From contig JADQBB010000024.1 in assembly GCA_016903695.1 (NCBI GenBank), positions 1-64,000 on the forward strand: a DNA stretch of 64,000 nucleotides. The letters are read 5' to 3'. This document shows positions 1 to 12,482 of this stretch, one piece after another. Under the pieces are notes generated by a model. That model was not told where the DNA came from. It was given only the letters and a program-made list of their open reading frames with translations, and did not search any database. Origin of the DNA: Chlorogloea purpurea SAG 13.99 (lineage in GTDB: Bacteria; Cyanobacteriota; Cyanobacteriia; Cyanobacteriales; Microcystaceae). Both the position numbers and the translations under genes were made by a program. Within the stretch, counting starts at the first letter, position 1. Every line of letters starts with the position of its first letter.

Positions 1-262
1 CTACTTTTCTGATTGATGTCTTCTCCCCATAGTAAGTTTTTACTATCCTTTCCCTTAAATCTAATGAGCAAGCTTTCATTTTCTATCTTTTATCTTATTC
101 CTCTTTTCTATTGTACCTGATTGTTCCACAAAGTGCTGTAAGGCAATAATATTACTGGTTTCCTGACAATCTGTCATTACCCCACGACGGATAGATTTAG
201 GCTATGGGATCAGATTAAACTTAATATTGGCTTTTCTGTTGATTATATATAGTCAAGAGTGT

Positions 263-1474
263 ATGAGTCAGGAACTAAAGTCTCGCCGTTACGGTGATAA
301 TCAAGCTTTTCAGCGGCTCATGCTTTTAATTGCCACGATCGTTAAATATCCTGGCGTAGGTTATGAGACGTTGGACGCAGGGGAAAATTTCACCGCTAAA
401 CACCATGAAGCTTTAGAACAAGTCAGACACAGGGTTAGAGAATTAGCTGCGTATCTCGCTTTAGACTGGCCCGATAAATATCCTTCCATACCCACCCTGA
501 GAAAAGATATAGAAACCCTGCGCGATTATCAGATACTTGATCGCCGTATGTATCGCTGGGGCTATTATCTAGGTACGGGTGTCATGACTCCCCAAGAGTT
601 AAAAATCGCTTTTGATGCCTTAGAATCTCAGGCTATCTATCAAGGTGATCCGAGAATCCGCCGGGTACATTCAGGATTGCGCCGTCGTTTGAAGGGTTTT
701 GAAGAAAATTTCCCCACGGATTTTCTTTATCCGGTGCGACAACACATGGATCGATCGATCGAATATACTGACCCGGAAGAAATGATGGCGAAAGGGATAT
801 ATCGTGAAACCCTCTATGAACATATCCACCTGATCGAAAATGCGATCGTAACCGGACAAGCCTTAGAAGTAATCCGCCCCGTCGATCCTTATCAACAAAA
901 GTTCACCGGCATTTTACGAATCTATCCCTTGCAACTTATATATAGAGATATAGCGTGGTATCTCCTCTACGAATCCTGTGACGACGGTTGTTTAGCGGTG
1001 GGAAGACTGAATAGATTCAGCGGTTATTGTAAACCCGTCGCTGAGAAACATCGCTCATTGGAAGCACAGCGCCAGAGTCTCAAGAATGCCCATAAATTAT
1101 TGAAAAATGGTTGGGGTTTGAATTTGGGAGATGTGGAATCCCAGAAATTGGAGTTAGAAGGTAAATTACCCCTAGTGTCTATTAAAGTGCGCTTTTTCCA
1201 TCCGGTGAGTTACTTTATACAGGAAGGCGAGGCGAGACACCAGCGTCAGAAGTTGAGAAATGCCAAGATTGAGCCGCAGACTAAGAAATTAAGCTCGATC
1301 GATTATCACATAGACCTACCCCCCAGGTCTTTAAACGAGTTTCTCTGGTGGGTGCAGCGTTATCTCGAACACGCCAAGATACTCGCCCCGGATGAGTTAG
1401 TTCATAGGCACTATCAATCTGCTTTAGCCTTAATCGAACAATATAAAAACACAAAAGATAATAATGGTATGTAG
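263..1474 (+). CDS. WYL-domain transcriptional regulator at the head of the CRISPR locus
   Basis: A protein of about 403 residues with a helix-turn-helix-like N-terminal third and a central WYL domain; the signature stretch IAWYLLYE is visible near residue 230, followed by a basic Arg-rich strand. WYL proteins bind nucleic-acid ligands or act as transcription factors, and in cyanobacteria relatives sit beside type III cas operons and regulate them. I chose the ATG at 263 over a TTG at 227 because the extra 12 residues are hydrophobic and unlike the family. The gene is followed after 144 bases by cas10 on the same strand, so it is either its dedicated regulator or the first gene of the operon. 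No CRISPR repeat is visible in the 262 bases before it. Family call is firm; the regulatory role is inferred from position. Confidence 0.82.
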   Translation: MSQELKSRRYGDNQAFQRLMLLIATIVKYPGVGYETLDAGENFTAKHHEALEQVRHRVRELAAYLALDWPDKYPSIPTLRKDIETLRDYQILDRRMYRWGYYLGTGVMTPQELKIAFDALESQAIYQGDPRIRRVHSGLRRRLKGFEENFPTDFLYPVRQHMDRSIEYTDPEEMMAKGIYRETLYEHIHLIENAIVTGQALEVIRPVDPYQQKFTGILRIYPLQLIYRDIAWYLLYESCDDGCLAVGRLNRFSGYCKPVAEKHRSLEAQRQSLKNAHKLLKNGWGLNLGDVESQKLELEGKLPLVSIKVRFFHPVSYFIQEGEARHQRQKLRNAKIEPQTKKLSSIDYHIDLPPRSLNEFLWWVQRYLEHAKILAPDELVHRHYQSALALIEQYKNTKDNNGM

Positions 1475-1618
1475 AAATATAAACAAGCTCAACGCCTTAA
1501 TTAACAAAGATTACAGGATAGTTATAAAAAAACATACAATATTATGTTAGTTCTAGATATTGCTTGGGCATAATAGCTATAGTTAATTATAAGCCTTAAG
1601 ACGTAGAGAGGATAGTTT

Positions 1619-5868
<4,250 letters not shown>

Positions 5869-5907
5869 TCAATATCACTTTTACCTAAACACAATGGAGA
5901 TTAAACA

Positions 5908-6687
5908 ATGAATCTGATTCACTTCTACCTACTATCGCCCCTACATACTGGCGGCACTACCCAAGAAGGAAACTTAGTGGGTATCTCGCGAGAATCTCAC
6001 ACCAATTTACCCTATGTTCCCTCAAGTACGATTCGGGGAAAAATTCGCTCTTTAGTTACAGACCAAGACCAAAAATTCGCTTTATTCGGCAATGAAATCG
6101 GCAAGGGCGCAGATAATTTAGAGCAAGGAAATATTTGGATAGGCGATGGTTCGATTCTCTGGTTGCCCGTACCCTCTCTCAGTCATGGAGTCGTCTGGAT
6201 TACTTCGCCTTTATTATTACGTCGCTGGGCAAGATTAAGTAATCCTTCGGCAATTATTCCCGATGTTTATAGCTGTAATTTCATAAATGCCAGCACCAAC
6301 GTCTATCTCAAAGATGCCATACTTAAAGGCAGTGAGTTAAAAGATTGGCAGAAATGGAAAGATTTTGTACCTCAAAATTCTGCTACGAGTAGTATGGATA
6401 AAGTTTTAGTTTTACCCGATCAACACTGTGCGACGCTGATTCAGATGAGCCTCTGGCGACAGGTAAAAATCAAGCTGGATGAACATAAATCCGTCGATGG
6501 TGGCTTCCGTTATGAAGAAGCTATTCCCCCGGATACTCTCATGTATTTTCCCTGGGGTTTGACCAGTCAGGCTAACGGTAGCGGACAACAATCTCAAGCC
6601 GACTTCAAAGGGTTATTAGCCACTAATGACATCATGCAAATTGGCGGACAAGAAAGTTTAGGGCGGGGTTTCGTACAGCAATGGTAG
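5908..6687 (+). CDS. cmr4: Type III-B CRISPR RAMP protein Cmr4, catalytic Asp apparently missing
   Basis: Backbone (Cas7-type) subunit that coats the crRNA and normally cuts target RNA every six bases. 259 residues, shorter than many Cmr4 proteins. The opening LLSPLHTGG, then ISRESHT and PYVPSSTIRGKIR (about 38-50), are the Cmr4 fold and its RNA-binding loop; a Gly-rich GGQESLGRGF lies at the C-terminus. In characterised Cmr4 the catalytic Asp (D26 of Pyrococcus furiosus, from memory) lies five residues before the Arg of the IxRE motif; here that place is Leu23 with Asn22 beside it, and no Asp occurs in residues 1-50. Target RNA cutting may therefore be lost or moved. RBS GGAG at about 5895. 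Its end overlaps the Uma2 gene by 7 bases. Confidence 0.85.
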   Translation: MNLIHFYLLSPLHTGGTTQEGNLVGISRESHTNLPYVPSSTIRGKIRSLVTDQDQKFALFGNEIGKGADNLEQGNIWIGDGSILWLPVPSLSHGVVWITSPLLLRRWARLSNPSAIIPDVYSCNFINASTNVYLKDAILKGSELKDWQKWKDFVPQNSATSSMDKVLVLPDQHCATLIQMSLWRQVKIKLDEHKSVDGGFRYEEAIPPDTLMYFPWGLTSQANGSGQQSQADFKGLLATNDIMQIGGQESLGRGFVQQW

Positions 6688-7256
6688 ATGTAATCGGGGC
6701 TAATCTTACTGTCGCCAAGTGGTCGATCGATGATTATCATCGCATGATCGAAGCGGAGATATTGATCGGTCGAAAAGTTGAGTTACTCGATGGATATATA
6801 TTAGAAATGAGTCCAGAAGGCCCTTTGCATAAAGATAGTGGGGAAGGATTGGTGAACTATCTCCGTCAGCGTTTGGGTGATAAAGCATGGGTAAGAGAAG
6901 CGGGGCCGATTACCCTAGAAAACTCCGAACCAGAACCCGATATAGCCGTTGTTCAGTCTCCCCGCTCTCGGTATCGAGATCATCACCCTTATCCAGAAGA
7001 AATTTTCTGGTTAATTGAAATTTCTAATTCAACCTTGAGTAAGGATCTAACCGAGAAAAAGCGAATATACGCCCAGTCTGGTATTCCTGAATATTGGGTG
7101 GTGGCGATTAAAAATAGAGAGGTTTATGTATTTCGAGACGCTGTAGACGGTGACTACCAATACGGAGAAAAATTTTCTACGGGTACTTTAAAGCCTATAG
7201 CATTTCCAGAAATTGAAATCTCTTTGGAAAGTTTGTGGTCTGGCGATATTTATTAA
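6681..7256 (+). CDS. Uma2-family (DUF820) PD-(D/E)xK nuclease-like protein inside the cmr operon
   Basis: 191 residues with the Uma2 fold: an N-terminal helix-strand unit (KVELLDGYILEMSP at 32-45), P86-D87 in EPEPDIAVV, E113 in LIEISNST, then D122 and K126 in the migrated-lysine helix, and the GIPEYWVV signature at 134-141. Uma2 proteins are very numerous in cyanobacteria, are related to restriction nucleases and mostly have no known role. What is unusual is the place: its ATG lies 7 bases inside the cmr4 stop and cmr5 follows after 19 bases, so it is translated as part of the effector operon. It could be a passenger that inserted cleanly, or a nuclease accessory of the complex. Nuclease residues look intact; activity is inferred. 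Confidence 0.85.
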   Translation: MVDVIGANLTVAKWSIDDYHRMIEAEILIGRKVELLDGYILEMSPEGPLHKDSGEGLVNYLRQRLGDKAWVREAGPITLENSEPEPDIAVVQSPRSRYRDHHPYPEEIFWLIEISNSTLSKDLTEKKRIYAQSGIPEYWVVAIKNREVYVFRDAVDGDYQYGEKFSTGTLKPIAFPEIEISLESLWSGDIY

Positions 7257-7275
7257 CTTTAGGAGCTAAATAATC

Positions 7276-7665
7276 ATGACATTCGATCCGAGAACTATTA
7301 GCACACCGGTTTTTACAGTGTTGCAAGAATTGTACACAACTACTAAGAATCAAGAAACTTTGAAGGAGCATAAAAATCAAGCTATCGAACTTTATACATA
7401 TCTTTCGACTTGGGGAATGTTACGCCTGAAAGCAGAAGAAACCGCTTTAAGTCAAAAAGGGAAGAAACAAGTAGTAGAAAAATATTTTAAGTGCTTGGAA
7501 AAGTTATCGGAGAGAAAAGATATAGCTAATCAGCAAGGATTGAACACTTTAAAGAATTTGTCTGTAGATGACTACTTAGGTTTGACGGGATTAGGATTAG
7601 AAATAGCTCAAGAATTTAGCTTTTGGGCTAACGCTATATATGATGACGTGAAAGGTGATAATTAA
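7276..7665 (+). CDS. cmr5: Probable type III-B small subunit Cmr5
   Basis: 129 residues, mostly alpha-helical and basic, lying between cmr4/uma2 and the Cmr6-Cmr1 gene, which is where the small subunit Cmr5 (Cas11) is expected. The C-terminal stretch DYLGLTGLGLEIAQEFSFWANA (about 99-120) resembles the helix pair ending Cmr5 proteins of cyanobacteria. Cmr5 forms the inner filament along the target RNA. RBS AGGAG at 7261-7265 precedes the ATG by ten bases. The family is poorly conserved, so the call leans on size, helical content and position. Confidence 0.65.
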   Translation: MTFDPRTISTPVFTVLQELYTTTKNQETLKEHKNQAIELYTYLSTWGMLRLKAEETALSQKGKKQVVEKYFKCLEKLSERKDIANQQGLNTLKNLSVDDYLGLTGLGLEIAQEFSFWANAIYDDVKGDN

Positions 7666-7747
7666 CGAATAATCATTAAATTCAACAGTCCAAAATGATG
7701 ATTTAACACCTCGACAATCTTAAAAAGCAAAGGAAATAAATTCAATC

Positions 7748-9754
7748 ATGTTTAATACTGATGTACCTAAATGGAAACAACCGGCTTCAGCCCCTAAATC
7801 TCCCAAACCTTCTCAAAGTCAACCAACAAAAAGCGCTGGTCATACTAGTCACAGTGGGGGGCCAAAGAAAATAATTATTGGCGGCAGCGGTAGTGGTGGT
7901 AGCGGTAGTGGTAGCAGTGGCGGCGGCGGTAGTGGTGGTAGCGGCAGCGGCGGTAATAACCAACCCCCCAAACCTTCGCCTTGGTTAGATCCTGAAACCC
8001 CTACCCCCGATATATCCGCCAGCTTCGTCGAATACCTGCGCTGGATGCGCCCCGCCGATGACCCACATAAAGACGGGACTAAAGTAGAAATTCTACAGAA
8101 GGCCGTAGATGGCGGCAACTATACAAGACGCTTAGACCAACTCAAACGACGCACTCAATTACTCGCCAGAGATGGAATTACCTTCCAGGTTAAGTCCACT
8201 TGGCGGGTTCGCGTCGGTGGCCATCGCGGCCCGGAAAGTATTCTCTTGCCGGCTTTCGATCCTTCTGGAATGCCCTATATCCCCTCTAGTACCCTGCGCG
8301 GTATTGCTAGGACTGCGGCTATACGGGAAATAATGGCACAGAAGAAATTAGAGTGGAAAGATGCGGCAAAAGACGAGAAGATTGCCAGTTATTTCGGTGA
8401 TTTAGATACCCCTAATAAGGAAAATCGATCTGGTAAAGTTGTCTTTTTCGATGCCTATCCCCTGCCTACTTCCCCCGGTAATAATGGGGGGCTAGAAATG
8501 GATATGGCTAATAATATCTGGAAATGGGAGAGCGATTCGATTCGTTACGAGCCTAACCCTAATCCATTCCTATCTTTAAAAGAATCCACTTTCCTCATCG
8601 GGCTTCGCTTAGCGAGTAATTGTCAGGATCGATCGCTTCTAGACAAGGTTAAAAGCTGGTTAGCTCAAGGTCTGAAAGCTGGAGTCGGTTCACAGGTCAA
8701 TACTGGTTATGGTGAACTCATCGAAGCTGGCAAAAATCTCCAGTCAAATTTAGAGTTTTATAAACTAGAATTCGGTCTTGAAGGACAGTTAATTCACGGT
8801 CATCAAAAGTTCACACAATGGAGGCCGGATAATCAAGGAAGATGGCAGATGCGCGGCGCGGCCGTTGCTGAAGTTCGTCCCATAGCTTTTAAATCGATGA
8901 TGAGATACTGGTTTCGGGTCTTCGCTTCGGGTGTTTTAACCCCGCAAGACGTGCAAGATATAGAGGCGAAAATTTTTGGCGGTATCAATCCTAAAAAATA
9001 CGGCTATCTAACGGTGAAAATTTTCGATGGTCGAGTTAACCAAACAGAACCGCGCCCTAATCAAGAAGGGCGAAGAGATCCTTGTGGCGAACAAAGCGGA
9101 ACTTTAGTTTTAGCCTTATCACCTGAAACGCCCGATAATAGAAAAGAAGCGGTGAAAAGCTTGGCTAAACATTTAACTTGGTTTCTATTTAATATGGGAG
9201 GTATCGGTCAGGGTGCCAGAAGACCCAATTATTCACGGCAAAATAGGCAACAAGCCCCCTGGTTCCGAGGCTCTACTTTCTATATAGATAATGAGGAGGA
9301 ATTTTGGGCAGAACCCAGTAATATTCAGAGTGCTAAAACTCAATTCAGGCAAAAACTGAAAGCTTTTTATACTTCTCTCAGTCAAATTATCGGCGCAAAT
9401 ATCGACCATAATAACTTAAGAAATCTCGGGCAGGTATCTCAACGGGATTGGCGGGAAGTTGCCGATAGTAATTGTCGTATCTTCGTTTGCAGTGGCAGAG
9501 AACAAAATGGGAAACCTTATGCTTTAAGTGTTCTTCATTCTCCTCAACTAAAGATTGGCAGCGACTACGATGGTTTCTTGTGCGGCAAAGTGAGAGGCGG
9601 AGTTAAGCCGTCTCCCGTCTGGATTGCCGACTTGGGTAAATATCAAATCGTTACCGTATTCGGTGCTACTGCCGACCCGAGAAAGAAATTTATCGAGAAG
9701 TTAAGAAATGATACTGCTGAGCAAGATTTCGCCCAAATTTTCCCTTTTAACTAA
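7748..9754 (+). CDS. Fused Cmr6-Cmr1 RAMP protein with Gly/Ser-rich N-terminal region
   Basis: 668 residues holding two RAMP modules. Residues 1-44 are Pro/Ser/Lys rich; 45-69 are almost purely Gly and Ser. The first module (about 90-330) has PYIPSSTLRGIAR near 177-189 and KAGVGSQVNTGYGEL near 310-325, as in Cmr6. The second (about 340-668) has RPIAFKSMMRYWFRVF near 380, AKIFGG near 413 and a Gly/Arg loop MGGIGQGARRP near 485, as in Cmr1. Cmr6 and Cmr1 are normally separate subunits at the 3' end of the crRNA; here one chain would supply both, and no separate cmr1 or cmr6 is present. The next gene starts 3 bases after the stop. Module assignment is by motif, not alignment. Confidence 0.78.
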   Translation: MFNTDVPKWKQPASAPKSPKPSQSQPTKSAGHTSHSGGPKKIIIGGSGSGGSGSGSSGGGGSGGSGSGGNNQPPKPSPWLDPETPTPDISASFVEYLRWMRPADDPHKDGTKVEILQKAVDGGNYTRRLDQLKRRTQLLARDGITFQVKSTWRVRVGGHRGPESILLPAFDPSGMPYIPSSTLRGIARTAAIREIMAQKKLEWKDAAKDEKIASYFGDLDTPNKENRSGKVVFFDAYPLPTSPGNNGGLEMDMANNIWKWESDSIRYEPNPNPFLSLKESTFLIGLRLASNCQDRSLLDKVKSWLAQGLKAGVGSQVNTGYGELIEAGKNLQSNLEFYKLEFGLEGQLIHGHQKFTQWRPDNQGRWQMRGAAVAEVRPIAFKSMMRYWFRVFASGVLTPQDVQDIEAKIFGGINPKKYGYLTVKIFDGRVNQTEPRPNQEGRRDPCGEQSGTLVLALSPETPDNRKEAVKSLAKHLTWFLFNMGGIGQGARRPNYSRQNRQQAPWFRGSTFYIDNEEEFWAEPSNIQSAKTQFRQKLKAFYTSLSQIIGANIDHNNLRNLGQVSQRDWREVADSNCRIFVCSGREQNGKPYALSVLHSPQLKIGSDYDGFLCGKVRGGVKPSPVWIADLGKYQIVTVFGATADPRKKFIEKLRNDTAEQDFAQIFPFN

Positions 9755-9757
9755 GTT

Positions 9758-11206
9758 ATGACCAAATCCATACTAGTCGCCACGATCGGTACTCGTGATC
9801 TCATGTTTCAAATTTCCTCTGGCGATTGGTATAATATCGGGGACGATCGCATGAAAAGCGACATCTTAACCGAACAGTTAGAAGTCGTCTCCGATTTAGC
9901 TTTAGATGCCGAGTGTTCCTATAGAAATCTCACCCAATACCTATGGGATAATATCGATTACTTTTCGGGCAAAGTTAAACCGGTTATCATCGGTAAATTA
10001 TTACTGGCGCAACTTCATAATTTAGAAACAATCTATCTAGTCGTCACTGCTCAACAAGAAACGGTACGGGAGAGAGAAAAAGATACCCTGTACGCAGGAA
10101 ATCTCATTAAATATTGGCTCTATCAATTAAATCCCGATCTCCCCGTACACATACTTTATATAGGAGAAGATGGCACTAATCCCTCTAATTTCGAGCAGAT
10201 GTTTCAATGGTGGCAAAAAGTATGGAAAATTGATATTCAACCTCAAGCCAACCAACCGATTTTATTGTGTATTAAAGGCGGTGTCGGACAGGCTTCAGAA
10301 GCAGCAAGAGTTTCGGGATTGAGTAGTTACGGTAATAATATTCAGTTCTTTGACTTCTCCTCTATTCCAGGTACTAATCAAAAGGGCGTTTCTGCTGATT
10401 ATACAGGGCCATTTTTAGGAACTAACTATCTTTGGGATCGTACTCAGCAACAGGTGTTAAAGTTATTGGAGCGTTATGATTACGCTGAAGTTTTAGAAAT
10501 CCTCGATCCTTATTTCAAACAAAATACCAAGGCTTGGAGCCATATCCCAAGCTTGGTTAAAGCGGGCGTGGAATGGAATCAAGGACAATTTAAAAAATTC
10601 TTTCAATTAGCTCAATCGGCTTTCAATGAGGAACAAAAACAACGATCAAAACAATATTGGTGGATGGCTTATGAACAAGCTTATCTCGCTATGGTTCGAT
10701 TACATCAAAAAAATACTACAGAAGCGATGTTACATAGCTTCCGTGCCATTGAAGGATTACTTTTTGAGTGGGTTAAAGATGAGTTTTCCCCTCACATTGA
10801 AAAGTCCCAATCAAGATATATTCTAAAAACCTCTATTCTTAACGTTCACCCGGAGTTGAAAAACTGGGTTGACCCTACCAGAGATATGAAACTGGAACGT
10901 TGGATACAAGTAAAGTTATTGGAGTTGGATATTCTCTCTAAGAATCCCTGCCCGGATTTTGAAGCATGGTCAAAGGCATCCGAGGAGAGAAATAGATTAT
11001 CTCATCAATTAGGGGGTATTGACGAGAAAGATTTATTTAAGGCTTGGGGTGCGGATATTAAAAATCGAGAACAATTTGATAAAAGGCTAGTTAACTGTAT
11101 CAATCTCATCAGTGGCAAAAATCTTACCAGTCTCCAAAAAGCCAGTTTGTTCGCCTGCGTACACGAGAAAGTTAAACGAGCGATCGAACATTACTCTATC
11201 ATCTAA
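9758..11206 (+). CDS. CARF-HEPN ribonuclease-like CRISPR effector (Csm6/Csx-like)
   Basis: 482 residues. The start SILVATIGTRDLMFQ and a Rossmann-like core with IKGGVGQASEAARVSGL (172-188) indicate a CARF sensor domain that would bind cyclic oligoadenylate. The C-terminal half is helical and contains the HEPN ribonuclease motif R411-N-R-L-S-H416 (R-x4-H) in EERNRLSHQLGG. It starts 3 bases after the Cmr6-Cmr1 stop, so it is co-translated with the effector. The expected role is a collateral RNase switched on by Cas10-made cOA. The subfamily (Csm6, Csx1 or another) is not clear from motifs. It converges on the next gene with 2 bases between stops. Confidence 0.8.
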   Translation: MTKSILVATIGTRDLMFQISSGDWYNIGDDRMKSDILTEQLEVVSDLALDAECSYRNLTQYLWDNIDYFSGKVKPVIIGKLLLAQLHNLETIYLVVTAQQETVREREKDTLYAGNLIKYWLYQLNPDLPVHILYIGEDGTNPSNFEQMFQWWQKVWKIDIQPQANQPILLCIKGGVGQASEAARVSGLSSYGNNIQFFDFSSIPGTNQKGVSADYTGPFLGTNYLWDRTQQQVLKLLERYDYAEVLEILDPYFKQNTKAWSHIPSLVKAGVEWNQGQFKKFFQLAQSAFNEEQKQRSKQYWWMAYEQAYLAMVRLHQKNTTEAMLHSFRAIEGLLFEWVKDEFSPHIEKSQSRYILKTSILNVHPELKNWVDPTRDMKLERWIQVKLLELDILSKNPCPDFEAWSKASEERNRLSHQLGGIDEKDLFKAWGADIKNREQFDKRLVNCINLISGKNLTSLQKASLFACVHEKVKRAIEHYSII

Positions 11207-11208
11207 AG

Positions 11209-12453
11209 TTAAGATGGGTCTACTATTCCCCAATCTTTAGCAATCTCCCTTAACTTGTCGATTATCTGCCAAGTCTGTCCGAGGATTTCCTCCGCACTCT
11301 TGGGATTTTTGCGAAAACCAGCGTGTAAAACATCATTTCGTAATTTTGCCAGATTAAACTCGCCCGCCCACAAATTAGTCAATTTATTTCTTTTTTGTTT
11401 GGGAATTTTCTGCCATTCTTCTAAATAGGGAGATTCTTCCGACTTATCTGGTGTTCTACCCCCATTCAAAAGTAATTCCATCTGGTATCTGTTCGGTCTT
11501 TCTATTTGTGGATCTAAATTAAAATAACAACACAGTAAGGAGGGCAACCATTCGCGGGCTAAAGATAAAGCTTGGATGATCTTGCCTTTGCTTACATACC
11601 ATTCGATCATTTCTAACTCTTTTAAAAGGGCAGATTTAGCATTATTTACATAGTCTTCAGGTTGGATTAAACCAAAAACACTATAGTCATCTTTAACCCG
11701 ATTTAAAAGCATATTGAATGGCGGTATGAATTCGCTAATTACAGGCGTTGTTTTCTCAATAAAATGGGGAAGATTAGCTGACTCTCTCATCACGTCCATC
11801 GGTCTTAATAAATCTAGTCCTTGAGAGATACCGTGAATACTTCGGGCTAAATCTTCTGCTTCATCGTGGCTGGAATGAAGGAGAGATGCTAATTCTTCCC
11901 CGTTGCCAGTTTTGATGAACTGGTCTGTCGCCGTCGTCCAATTCAATAAACTGACGATAGGTAATAAATCAAAAGTGGGTGTTTCTTTCGTTTCTTTGTT
12001 TTGTGCTTCAAACGCCCCGTATAATAAGCCTTTAATTTTCACCCCACGCACCACCCGCAAGTAACTGGCGGCGATTAAAGCCACTACTGGCACCGAACGA
12101 AAACTATGGGTTATATCAAAAATTACCTCATCTCCTTTATCAAGAACCGCAGTCACTTTGTCAAAGATAGTCCATATATCTTCTGGGCTATTTCTTTCCG
12201 GTATATCTGATATAGCTTGTAATCTTACATCAGCGCCCAATCTTTTCTGTAAAGCCGACCAGTTAGTTTGTTCCGCACCTTTAGGAATTTGAGTTTCAAC
12301 CGTTTTGGTGAGCATTACATAGATGATTTCCGGCTTGTAAAACTCTACTAATGCTTCTTGGAAAAACGGAGTTTTACAGGCTTTCTGACCGCAGTAACTA
12401 ATATAAGTTGTTTCGTGATAGTTGTTGAAGCCTAGAAAAGAAATAATTTTCAT
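11209..12453 (-). CDS. Csx1/TM1812-type CARF-HEPN CRISPR effector
   Basis: 414 residues. MKIISFLG at the N-terminus and D113-I-T-H-S-F-R-S120 followed by VPVVALIAASYLR are the hallmarks of the TM1812 (TIGR02221-type) CARF family. The C-terminal HEPN motif R372-N-D-V-L-H377 gives R-x4-H. Such proteins are cOA-dependent RNases of type III systems. It is the second gene of a two-gene minus-strand unit, 29 bases after the APE2256-like gene, and converges tail to tail with the other CARF-HEPN gene. It therefore differs in family from its neighbour and may respond to a different ring size or have different timing. Family call firm; ligand unknown. Confidence 0.85.
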   Translation of the reverse strand: MKIISFLGFNNYHETTYISYCGQKACKTPFFQEALVEFYKPEIIYVMLTKTVETQIPKGAEQTNWSALQKRLGADVRLQAISDIPERNSPEDIWTIFDKVTAVLDKGDEVIFDITHSFRSVPVVALIAASYLRVVRGVKIKGLLYGAFEAQNKETKETPTFDLLPIVSLLNWTTATDQFIKTGNGEELASLLHSSHDEAEDLARSIHGISQGLDLLRPMDVMRESANLPHFIEKTTPVISEFIPPFNMLLNRVKDDYSVFGLIQPEDYVNNAKSALLKELEMIEWYVSKGKIIQALSLAREWLPSLLCCYFNLDPQIERPNRYQMELLLNGGRTPDKSEESPYLEEWQKIPKQKRNKLTNLWAGEFNLAKLRNDVLHAGFRKNPKSAEEILGQTWQIIDKLREIAKDWGIVDPS

Positions 12454-12482
12454 AATTAACTACTTATCTCTATTAAACGAAA

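Noticed and set aside
1-262. CRISPR repeats or a tRNA at the left edge
   Set aside because: No direct repeat longer than a few bases and no cloverleaf-type pairing was seen.
7880-7954. Short GGTAGT-like tandem repeats that could be taken for a CRISPR or microsatellite array
   Set aside because: They are in frame in the Cmr6-Cmr1 gene and code Gly/Ser, with no regular spacers.
7849-8118. Pro/Leu-rich frame on the minus strand
   Set aside because: It is the antisense of the Gly/Ser-coding repeat and has no support of its own.
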